The notes under the pieces: generated by a model
Databases searched by the model: none
What the model was told of the DNA's origin: nothing
The model's input: only the letters and a program-made list of their open reading frames with translations
Assembly: GCA_947253615.1 (NCBI GenBank)
Contig: CAMYAA010000034.1
Location: forward strand, 1 to 7,682
Source of the DNA: an uncultured Sutterellaceae bacterium
Lineage (GTDB): Bacteria > Pseudomonadota > Gammaproteobacteria > Burkholderiales > Burkholderiaceae_F
Direction of reading: 5' to 3'
DNA length: 7,682 nucleotides
Shown: one piece after another, positions 1 to 6,073 of the stretch
How the letters are laid out: each line of letters opens with the position of its first letter
Numbering within the stretch: position 1 is the stretch's first letter
Translations under genes and position numbers: made by a program

Positions 1-49
1 ATCTACACACTGCATATCGTCGGCAGCGTCAGATGTGTATAAGAGACAG
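1..49 (+). other. Illumina Nextera i5 adapter with index (non-genomic)
   Basis: Bases 1-8 match the end of the P5 flow-cell arm. Bases 9-16 (ACTGCATA) match a standard Nextera i5 index. Bases 17-30 match the Nextera read-1 primer segment, and bases 31-49 match the 19-base Tn5 mosaic end. The order and spacing are exactly those of a Nextera library molecule, so this is untrimmed library sequence at a contig end, not a natural transposon. Native DNA begins at about base 50. Confidence 0.97.
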
Positions 50-163
50 CCCCTGCTGACTGAAAAAGCCCTGAGCCCGAGCCCGAGACAAACGTCCCCC
101 ACACCATTAAGCGCCCTAGAATTGATTCTCGAATTTCTCTACACTAAAAAACAGAAGGCTTTT

Positions 164-179
164 ATTTGTTCGGACAAAT
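164..179. promoter_or_regulatory. Palindrome upstream of the arylsulfotransferase gene (candidate operator)
   Basis: Perfect 6-base arms ATTTGT and ACAAAT flank a 4-base centre, about 94 bases before the start codon. The size and symmetry fit a dimeric regulator site, but no regulator gene is visible in the window, so operator function is inference. Confidence 0.35.
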
Positions 180-222
180 CGTAACGTTTCGTAGCTAACT
201 CAAGGAAAAATTCAGCTTTCTC

Positions 223-231
223 TGATACATT
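223..231 (+). promoter_or_regulatory. Possible extended -10 promoter element for the arylsulfotransferase gene
   Basis: TGATACATT fits the extended -10 pattern (TGn followed by a TATAAT-like hexamer) about 40 bases before the start codon. No good -35 hexamer lies at the right distance. This is the best candidate in the native upstream stretch (50-272), which otherwise shows no gene. Confidence 0.25.
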
Positions 232-272
232 AACTCTAGTTTTTTCTCTCCACTCACTTCAAAGGTCAACGC

Positions 273-2111
273 ATGACACGCGAACTTCGAAAGAGCCTGG
301 CTACCCTCATCATGGGTAGCCTTCTTTTTAGCGCAGCTCCCGCCTTCGCCTTAGGCGGCGCCTCCGGAACGCATATCAAATACAAAGTCGATGGCGAAAT
401 TGGGGCCGTCCTATTAAATCCCTACAAAATCGCCCCACTCACCGCCGTCATTAAAAACGGGGGCTATGTCCTGAGCGACGTTTCCGTCAAGGTACTCCCC
501 AAAACGCCCGACGGCATCACGCTCGAATATAAGGTAAGCGACACCGAGTGCCGTACCCACGGCGGTATTCCTATCTTTGGGCTCTATCCCGATACGCGCA
601 ATACCATGGAAGTGAGTTACACCAAAACCGCTCATGCTCAATCCAAGCGTATCACGGCGGAGCGCTACCGCATCCGTACCGCCCCGGCGTTTATCGCACT
701 CACGGGCTACTCCAGTGAGGCCAATACCTTCCCCAAAGCGGAAGTAAAAAAGATGAGTCCCGAATTTAAGGACCGCTTATACCTCATTAACAACATGCTC
801 CCGTTACCTGCCAACGCCTCTCAAGCCGTGTGGAACAACCCCACCGGCGGCACGCTCGAGTGGGTCTTCCCTCCACAAAATGCCATCTACGACAGTCATG
901 GTGACTTACGCTGGTACATGGAACCTTCCGCCATTTATGATCCTGCCGATCTCAATAAAACCGGCATCATGATGGGCTTTCGACAAACCCCCGACGGGGC
1001 ATTCGTCTGGGGCTACGGTCAACGTTACGCCAAATACGATTTAATGGGTCGCGAAATCTTTAATCGCAAATTGCCCATGGCCTACGCCGACTTTAGTCAC
1101 GCAACCCACCCCATGCCTAACGGCCATATTCTGCTACGTGTCGCGAGCGCCGATTACGTCTTTCCCGACGGGAAAAAACACGTGCGTACCGTCCGTGACG
1201 TCATTATCGAGCTCGACGAAAACGCGCGCGTGGTAGACGAATGGCGACTCTTTGATATCCTCGACCCTTATCGAGATACCATCCTGAAAGTGCTCGACCA
1301 AGGGGCCGTCTGCTTAAATATCGATCCGACCCAAGCGGGTAAAACCCTCTCCGCCGAAGCGCTCAAACGCCAAGAAGAAAACCAAAAATACGGGGACATT
1401 GTCGGGACGGGTCCAGGACGCAATTGGGTGCACGTCAATTCCGTGGATTACGATCCCACGGATGATTCCATCATCATCTCTTCACGCCACCAGTCGGCCA
1501 TTATCAAGATTGGGCGAGATCATCAGGTCAAATGGATTCTTGGCGCTCCTAAAGGATGGAAAGCACCCTTTGCCGATAAAGTGCTCAAACCGGTCTTAAA
1601 CAATGGAAAGCCCGCCAAGTGTGATGCCTCCCACTGCGAAGACCCCGCCTTTGATTGGATCTGGACCCAGCATACGGCTTGGCGCATTCCGACCAAAAGC
1701 GATCAACGTTATGTGTACCTCTCCGTCTTTGATAACGGGGACGGGCGTGGGATGGAGCAACCCCCATTCCCCACCATGAAATACTCCCGTGCGGTGATCT
1801 ATAAGATCGACCAGAAAAAACACACCGTCGAACAACTCTGGGAGTACGGAAAAGAACGCGGTCACGAATGGTTTAGCCCCGTCACCTCGCTCACCGAATA
1901 CCAAGCTGATAAAAACTCGGTCTTTGTGTACTCGGCCACCGCAGGGGCAAACTATAACTTGAAAAAGGGCGGTTACGACTCTCAGCCCAATCCCTTCTTA
2001 AACGAATTCAAGTGGGGCGAAAAAGAACCAGCGGTGGAAATCCAATTTAAAGACTCCGAAGGGTATCAGGCCATGCCCATCGATCTGAAAAAGGCCTTTA
2101 ATACGCCTTAA
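273..2111 (+). CDS. assT: Periplasmic aryl-sulfate sulfotransferase (PAPS-independent, AssT family)
   Basis: This enzyme transfers a sulfate group from one phenolic sulfate ester to another phenol, without PAPS, in the periplasm. The 612-residue product is close to the usual AssT length of about 600. Residues 1-26 form a Sec signal peptide with a likely cut after AFA. An N-terminal beta domain is followed by the propeller catalytic domain. The catalytic set of E. coli AssT (His252, His356, Asn358, Arg374, and His436, which carries the sulfate) maps onto His276 or His279, His387, Asn389, Arg405 and His467. The 387-405 and 387-467 spacings (18 and 80) equal those in E. coli. Cys450 and Cys455 match the conserved disulfide pair near Cys418/Cys424, which implies Dsb-dependent folding, though no dsbL/dsbI gene lies in the window. 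The start ATG has an AAAGG ribosome site at 261-265. The gene stands alone and converges with the cytochrome gene. Confidence 0.95.
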   Translation: MTRELRKSLATLIMGSLLFSAAPAFALGGASGTHIKYKVDGEIGAVLLNPYKIAPLTAVIKNGGYVLSDVSVKVLPKTPDGITLEYKVSDTECRTHGGIPIFGLYPDTRNTMEVSYTKTAHAQSKRITAERYRIRTAPAFIALTGYSSEANTFPKAEVKKMSPEFKDRLYLINNMLPLPANASQAVWNNPTGGTLEWVFPPQNAIYDSHGDLRWYMEPSAIYDPADLNKTGIMMGFRQTPDGAFVWGYGQRYAKYDLMGREIFNRKLPMAYADFSHATHPMPNGHILLRVASADYVFPDGKKHVRTVRDVIIELDENARVVDEWRLFDILDPYRDTILKVLDQGAVCLNIDPTQAGKTLSAEALKRQEENQKYGDIVGTGPGRNWVHVNSVDYDPTDDSIIISSRHQSAIIKIGRDHQVKWILGAPKGWKAPFADKVLKPVLNNGKPAKCDASHCEDPAFDWIWTQHTAWRIPTKSDQRYVYLSVFDNGDGRGMEQPPFPTMKYSRAVIYKIDQKKHTVEQLWEYGKERGHEWFSPVTSLTEYQADKNSVFVYSATAGANYNLKKGGYDSQPNPFLNEFKWGEKEPAVEIQFKDSEGYQAMPIDLKKAFNTP

Positions 2112-2156
2112 AGAAGCATACAAAGGCTAAAACGAAAGAGCGAGAGGACATGAGTC

Positions 2157-2232
2157 GCCCCTAGGGCGGCCCTGGGGCAGCCCTGGGGCGCCCACATTTC
2201 GCCCCTACTCCAGACGGGCGGTCCTCCCGCCC
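2157..2232. repeat. GC-rich tandem quasi-palindromes between convergent genes
   Basis: GCCCTGGGGC occurs twice with an 11-base period (2169-2178 and 2180-2189). A related self-complementary unit, GCCCCTAGGGC, lies just before at 2157-2167. A further hairpin follows, GGGCGG (2216-2221) with CCGCCC (2227-2232). The composition differs sharply from the flanks. The block could form RNA structure at the 3' end of the arylsulfotransferase transcript; its function is unknown. Confidence 0.55.
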
Positions 2233-2249
2233 CTCACGCCCATAACGCA

Positions 2250-2286
2250 AAAGAGCCCGTTGACCATTCGTCTCAACGAGCTCTTT
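2250..2286. terminator. Probable bidirectional terminator between convergent genes
   Basis: A 14-base stem with one mismatch is formed by AAAGAGC plus CGTTGA (2250-2256, 2258-2263) and TCAACG plus GCTCTTT (2273-2278, 2280-2286). The loop is 9 bases. Plus-strand transcripts then reach a short T stretch (2291-2294), and minus-strand transcripts read TTTT directly at the stem end. It sits 139 bases after the arylsulfotransferase stop and 33 bases after the cytochrome stop, so it can end both transcripts. Confidence 0.75.
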
Positions 2287-2318
2287 CGTGTTTTAACAAA
2301 AACCGTTTCTAGAAAAAA

Positions 2319-2711
2319 TTAGGACGGTAACTTGTTATGACAACCCGATTCCGTGCACTTGCTAATCACTTCTTTATGGTGACAGCTGTAGCAAGCCGAT
2401 AAGTTGGCCTTTTCACGGTTCTTTAACCATTCAGGCGTGGGTGGGAACGGATGGGGTTGATGACAATTCGTACATTCGGGCAAAACCTTCGACTTATGCG
2501 GGTATTTTGCTTGCACATCTAAATATTGATGGGGCTGTACGGGGTTATCTTCTTCATCATTGACCATGGGGGCTTTGGCAGCTAAATTCTCCAAAGTGCC
2601 ACCGTGACACGCCAAACACTGTTGGGGGGTCGGTGCCTCGGCAGCTTGGACAGAGAAAGCTGTCAAAGCCATCCCTAGGCCCATGAGGACACTAGCGATG
2701 GCTTTTTTCAT
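2319..2711 (-). CDS. Periplasmic tetraheme cytochrome c (electron-transfer partner of the upstream flavoprotein)
   Basis: This is a small exported multiheme cytochrome of 130 residues. Residues 1-23 are a Sec signal peptide with a likely cut after VQA. Four heme-binding motifs are visible: CLACH (32-36), CTNCH (80-84), CYSCH (107-111) and an expanded CX4CH form, CTESGCH (119-125). Besides the four motif histidines there are exactly four others (61, 72, 87, 112), the number needed for bis-histidine ligation of every heme. The fold class is that of the cytochrome c3/c7-like domains that feed flavocytochrome c reductases. The start ATG has a strong AGGAGA ribosome site (2718-2723). The gene begins 17 bases after the flavoprotein stop, so the two are surely one transcript. 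Its job is inferred: carrying electrons from a membrane quinol dehydrogenase, not seen here, to the FAD subunit. Its own reading frame is intact although its partner is not. Confidence 0.93.
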   Translation of the reverse strand: MKKAIASVLMGLGMALTAFSVQAAEAPTPQQCLACHGGTLENLAAKAPMVNDEEDNPVQPHQYLDVQAKYPHKSKVLPECTNCHQPHPFPPTPEWLKNREKANLSACYSCHHKEVISKCTESGCHNKLPS

Positions 2712-2728
2712 ACGTTATCTCCTAACGA

Positions 2729-4600
2729 CTAGAGGTTCTTACCAATAATGTAAGCTTGGACTAAACCACGGGACAAACCGTGCATGCTCGAACCACCGGT
2801 GATTTCACCCGCTGCCATAAGGCCAGGGATCTTATCGCCTTCAACGGACAAGACATTGCAGTCCTTGTCAACACGGATACCACCGTAGCAGTCATGTAAC
2901 GTGACCGAGGTCCAGGCCGCATAGAACGGGCCCTTTTCGATCTTGTACTGGGGCTTGGGTTTGCTGAAGTCCTTATCTTCACCAGCTTCAACAAAGCTGT
3001 TGTAGCGCTTGATGGTTTCCGCTAAAACCTTCGGATCCATCTTGTGCTTCATGTACGGGTTCGTGTTGATGTTCTGAACCAATTCTTCTAAGGTGTCACC
3101 CTTGAAGAAGTACTGCGGGTCAACGTGAACCGCATCGGTCTTCATCTTTTCACGCTTCACACCTTCGCTGTCCAAAATAGCCCATTGCGGACCCGCGGAC
3201 CAGTCAGGCGACTGCGAACCTTCGTTCACGGCCAAAGCGGCATGAATGAAGTTCACCGGACGATACTTCGTACGCTTGACATTGTGCCAATCCCCAGGAA
3301 CATAGGGATTTTCTTTCATATCAGGATAGAATTCGGCGTTGGATTCTTCTAACAAGCCACGTTGGGTGTTGGAAGAACCGTAGTAAACCTGCGTACCAGC
3401 CGCGGCGTCAACGTCCACCGTTTCGTCATAGAAACGCTTACCCACTTGGTTCACCACGATGGCATTTTGCCAATCGCGAAGCGGCACACCCGTGTGCTTA
3501 ATGAGCGGGAAGATCGGGGAGTACTTGGACCAAGCTAAGTAGGTGTCATGCACACCCACCACAGCACCACGGGTCACGCAAATCGGACGTTCCGTGAAGG
3601 CACAGGCCATACCCCAAAGACCGCCACCGGCCTTCAAAGCAGCAACCGTACCGGAACCGTCTTGGTAAGACCAGTCTTCCATAGCCGTTGCGTATTCTTC
3701 CGTTAAGCGCGGGTCTTCAATACGACGAATTTCAACGTTAGCCGTGTAACCAGCCGTCGCTAACACGAGGGTCTTCTTCGCACGAACCGTAATGTTCTTT
3801 TCGCTCATTTCGATGTTGCCATCGTTGCGGAAGCTCTTTAACTGCGTGCCATCCGGGAGGAAGCGAGGATTGTAGTGGGCATCAATCCCTAAGACACGAC
3901 CCGGCTTGCCATCCTTGCTCGGTTCTTGAATCAAACCGTCCATGTAGTAGTTGAGAAGGAACTTCACACCCTTCTTACGAGCGGCATCTTCAAGAGGACG
4001 CATTAAACCAGCACCCGCCTTACCGTTGGGGGATTCTTTACCCGCACCCTTGGTCCAAGCAAAGTGAAGTTCGCGAGGCGCACCTAAACCCGTCCCTAAA
4101 GCACCGTCATTGTCCGGAGCCTTATCAAGGAAAGGAATACCTAAGGAGACTAACCAGTCATAGGTCGGAACCGAGTTATGCGCGATTTGATACGCCATTT
4201 CACGGTCGTTATAACGATATTCGGGATAGCCGTTGTTCAAAACGACGGACCAGTCCGTTAAGTCCTTGAAGTACTTTTCAGGACTGTCATCAATGCCGTA
4301 CTTCTTCTGATGAGCCGTACCACCGCCTAAAGCCGTGTTACCCATGGACACGATAGCGTGACCACCAATATCGTAGTTACCGTCAACGACGATAACACTC
4401 AAGCCCTTTTCAGCAGCACGAATGGCCGTCGGAATACCGGCAGCACCTGCACCCACCACAACGACGTCAGCTTCTAAGGTTCACTTGGAAGGAATCTTGC
4501 CGTTGGTCGTCTGAGCTTGGGCCTGGCCCATCCCGAGCATCATGCCACCGACCGCAGTCGTGCCGACCAAGAAATTACGGCGAGAAAGTTTATTACTCAT
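2729..4600 (-). pseudogene. Tat-exported FAD-dependent reductase (flavocytochrome c / FAD_binding_2 family), interrupted by in-frame TGA
   Basis: Read through, this is a 623-residue extracytoplasmic flavoprotein that would reduce an organic acceptor with electrons from the tetraheme cytochrome encoded next. ATG 4598-4600 has a GGGGA ribosome site and starts a Tat signal (SRRNFL, residues 6-11). Codon 40 (4481-4483) is TGA; the same frame then continues as TLEADVVVVGAGAAG, the FAD-binding beta-alpha-beta with GxGxxG at 50-55. Relatives usually have Trp in the matching K-W pair, so TGG to TGA is the simplest change. The C-terminal flavin region is whole: His569 in LHDCYGG, the AAGEITGG motif, His607 and Arg611 in HGLSRGL. 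His569 and Arg611 resemble fumarate-reductase substrate residues. The usual TTRD arginine motif reads TVDVD (394-398), so fumarate is unlikely. The part after the TGA stays open from GTG 4459 to TAG 2729; started there, it would lack the signal and the first FAD strand. A sequence error is also possible. Confidence 0.9.
4484..4600 (-). other. Twin-arginine (Tat) signal segment of the interrupted flavoprotein
   Basis: These are the first 39 codons before the TGA. The polar start carries the twin-arginine pattern S-R-R-N-F-L (residues 6-11), followed by a Gly/Met/Ala/Val-rich weakly hydrophobic stretch (12-25) and an AQA-type cut region (27-29). Tat export fits a protein that folds around FAD before crossing the membrane. 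As written, only this peptide would be made from the native start. Confidence 0.85.
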
Positions 4601-4730
4601 TGCTATCCCCTTGTTAAGAAATGAAAACTTTCAATGTGACTGACTCTCACCGACGGGTTCGAGTAAGACACATTAGTTAACAACTTGTAAAATTCCCACA
4701 GGTGTAGGGACTCGCCTCCCATCAGGTATT

Positions 4731-4743
4731 GGATAAAACCCTA
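4731..4743. repeat. 13-base direct repeat, copy 1
   Basis: GGATAAAACCCTA is identical to 5049-5061. It lies in the leader region of the flavoprotein operon, about 130 bases before the start codon. It may be a regulator site; no partner protein is identified. Confidence 0.55.
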
Positions 4744-4771
4744 TTAATTCGCTCTTGACAGATTTATAAAA

Positions 4772-4792
4772 ATAATGATCTAAAACATTATC
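4772..4792 (-). promoter_or_regulatory. Candidate promoter/operator of the flavoprotein-cytochrome operon
   Basis: Inverted repeat ATAATG (4772-4777) and CATTAT (4786-4791) with an 8-base spacer. On the minus strand it overlaps GATAAT (4787-4792), a good -10 hexamer. No strong -35 lies at the standard distance, as expected of an activated promoter. The start codon is about 180 bases further on, so the leader would be long. Function is inferred from position and motif only. Confidence 0.3.
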
Positions 4793-5048
4793 TATACCTT
4801 TTACTTGAGCGATTAAAAATTGTCGAGAAGTGTTTTAAAGCGCAAAAAAAGCCCATCAAATTCGTCGGTAATTCTCACCAACCAGTCAGTATCAATCATA
4901 GACCTAACAGTCGGTTAAACCGAACAATGGGTTTAAGAAACACAGACGAAAGTCGCGTTTTCCAGGGTTGCGAACCCGCACAATAAAGAAGACGTTTTTA
5001 ATCTTTTTTAGAAGTCTCAATGGCAATGTCACTACAGTGAATTACTTG

Positions 5049-5061
5049 GGATAAAACCCTA
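5049..5061. repeat. 13-base direct repeat, copy 2
   Basis: Identical to 4731-4743, spaced 318 bases away in the same gap. The context is TTGGG before and ATATGC after, so identity stops at the ends of the 13-mer. Confidence 0.55.
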
Positions 5062-5292
5062 ATATGCATTATCAAGGCTCTCAATGAGATTAATAGATTT
5101 CATTTAAATGAGGGGTTTTAACGGTGTTTTTTGGCTTTTTTCTCCCCTAAAAGAATTAACCGCTTTATCAAAAAGAAGGATACCAAAAAAAATCGTCTTT
5201 TAGAAGGCGCCCTGCTCTCGCCGTGATGGGGTGACGGCCCTCAGTTGAAGGGTTGAGAAAGATCGTATTTCCCAAGAGCGTGACCCATAGAC

Positions 5293-5658
5293 TCACTCGT
5301 TTTGCGTGGACTGGTAGTGGTCGACTAGCTTATTGCCCAAAGCGATCAGTAGCTTATCCTTCAATGCACGAACCCCTTCAATCAGAAGGTGCACCAATAG
5401 CGGCAGGCCCCACGGCGAAAATAGAATCAAAGGCCCAATGGAAGCTTTGACCAAAAACCCATATTTAGAATCCACCAACCAGAGTAAGCACCCAATCACA
5501 AACGTGACGCCCGAGAGCCCGACGATGAGGTTGCCAATCGTCCCCTCAAACACCGCAACCACAAACCTGAGGATATTTAAAAAGTAGTCGGTAATCATCG
5601 CAATGCCCTGCAGCAAGGTCAGCAGTGTCTTATATAACCAAATTCTTGATTGCGCCAT
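5293..5658 (-). CDS. Small membrane protein of unknown function
   Basis: I do not recognise this family. The 121-residue product is strongly hydrophobic. An amphipathic N-terminal part (about 6-38) is followed by two likely membrane spans (about 41-62 and 67-92) and a charged C-terminal tail rich in Lys, Asp and Gln. I chose ATG 5656-5658 because a GGGGG stretch lies about 10 bases upstream. An earlier in-frame GTG at 5679 would add seven residues but has no ribosome site. The opposite strand is also open across part of this region, but there the product is polar and unpatterned, whereas the minus frame shows clean membrane segments. It is isolated: almost 700 empty bases lie downstream of it, and the RclA-like gene upstream is closed by its own terminator, so it is probably transcribed alone. 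A possible weak promoter is TTGGGA (5795-5800) with TATAGA (5771-5776), spacer 18. Confidence 0.6.
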   Translation of the reverse strand: MAQSRIWLYKTLLTLLQGIAMITDYFLNILRFVVAVFEGTIGNLIVGLSGVTFVIGCLLWLVDSKYGFLVKASIGPLILFSPWGLPLLVHLLIEGVRALKDKLLIALGNKLVDHYQSTQNE

Positions 5659-5946
5659 GATCCATTCGCCCCCATCCACGCGAATCGTTCTTCATCCCTA
5701 TAGTCTATTCGTTTTTCACCCTCGCTCTAAAGACCAACCCCTCACTCCTATCAAAGCGTTACATTAATCCTCTATAAACACCAATCACTACAAATCCCAA
5801 GCCCACTGCGTTTCTATCGAGAGGATGGCATTCACGTCGAGTGCTTTAGGCCTTAGCGCTCGCGCATTTTTGTGGGCACCACAAACGCCGTCCTTCTCCA
5901 CGGCCGAGCCTATCAAGTGGCTTTCCCCGTCTTCACGGCTTTCCAC

Positions 5947-5978
5947 AAAAAAAGGAGAGCATTCTCACACTCTCCCTT
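5947..5978 (-). terminator. Rho-independent terminator of the RclA-like gene
   Basis: On the minus strand GGAGAG and CTCTCC pair around a 10-base loop. The stem is extended by a G-T pair and two A-T pairs to about 9 bases, and a run of seven T follows directly. It lies about 95 bases after the RclA-like stop codon and is the clearest intrinsic terminator in the window. Confidence 0.88.
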
Positions 5979-6042
5979 AAAGTCCCTTCGTACGCAGAGG
6001 AGCCACTAGGCCCCTCCGAGCGTCGCATTAATGCATGGCGGT

Positions 6043-6062
6043 GGACTCGTGAGCACGAGTCC
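6043..6062. repeat. Perfect inverted repeat just after the RclA-like gene
   Basis: GGACTCGTG and CACGAGTCC are separated by two bases, giving an 8-base stem with a 4-base loop in RNA. It starts 11 bases after the stop codon. No T run follows, so it is not an intrinsic terminator by itself. It may stabilise the mRNA 3' end or be a protein-binding site. Confidence 0.6.
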
Positions 6063-6073
6063 CTCGCTCACCA

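Larger units (their letters stand above)
4601..5292. other. AT-rich intergenic region, no gene seen
   Basis: No start codon with a ribosome site opens a credible frame on either strand. The region holds the 5' leader and promoter area of the flavoprotein operon, a 13-base direct repeat, and palindromes at 4911-4923 (TCGGTTAAACCGA) and 5100-5111 (TCATTTAAATGA). A small inverted repeat at 4965-4977 (GGGTT/AACCC) and a hairpin at 5220-5238 (GCCGT/ACGGC) are also present. An 8-base A run at 5185-5192 reads as a T run on the minus strand, downstream of the small membrane gene, where it may help end that transcript. Confidence 0.6.
5680..6073. other. Intergenic region with stacked hairpins, no convincing gene
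   Basis: This lies between the stop of the RclA-like gene and the small membrane gene. It contains, in minus-strand order, a strong hairpin (6043-6062), a 10-base palindrome GCATTAATGC (6025-6034), an imperfect 8-base stem with a 4-base loop (5997-6016) and a T-tailed terminator (5947-5978). The remaining 5680-5946 has only short frames on both strands without ribosome sites and a weak possible promoter for the membrane gene. Confidence 0.55.

Noticed and set aside
31..49. Tn5-like transposon end
   Set aside because: It is the library mosaic end joined to an index and primer sequence, not a natural insertion sequence.
414..641. Minus-strand open frame inside the arylsulfotransferase gene
   Set aside because: Fully antisense to a well-supported gene, with no signature of its own; the same applies to the frames at 1585-1767 and 1596-1904 (minus) and 1399-1599 (plus).
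4481..4483. TGA read as selenocysteine or as reassigned Trp codon
   Set aside because: The position is in the linker after the signal peptide, not an active-site Cys; no SECIS-like hairpin was evident; other proteins here use TGG for Trp, and I know of no code change in this bacterial group.
4755..4760. Perfect plus-strand -35 hexamer TTGACA
   Set aside because: No acceptable -10 at 16-18 bases and no plus-strand gene downstream.
4965..4977. GGGTT/AACCC stem that resembles a tRNA T-arm
   Set aside because: The loop is only three bases and no acceptor, D or anticodon arms fit around it.
4601..5292. CRISPR array or phage attachment site
   Set aside because: No regularly spaced repeats: only two copies of one 13-mer 318 bases apart, and no cas, integrase or tRNA gene nearby.
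5253..5587. Plus-strand frames over the small membrane gene
   Set aside because: Polar, unpatterned products without ribosome sites; the minus frame shows clear membrane segments.
5788..5946. Open minus-strand stretch after the terminator, possible gene remnant
   Set aside because: No start with a ribosome site, and the translated product matches no family I recognise.
5825..5980. 51-codon plus-strand frame
   Set aside because: No proper ribosome site spacing, low-complexity Ser/Thr/Pro product, and it overlaps the clear minus-strand terminator.
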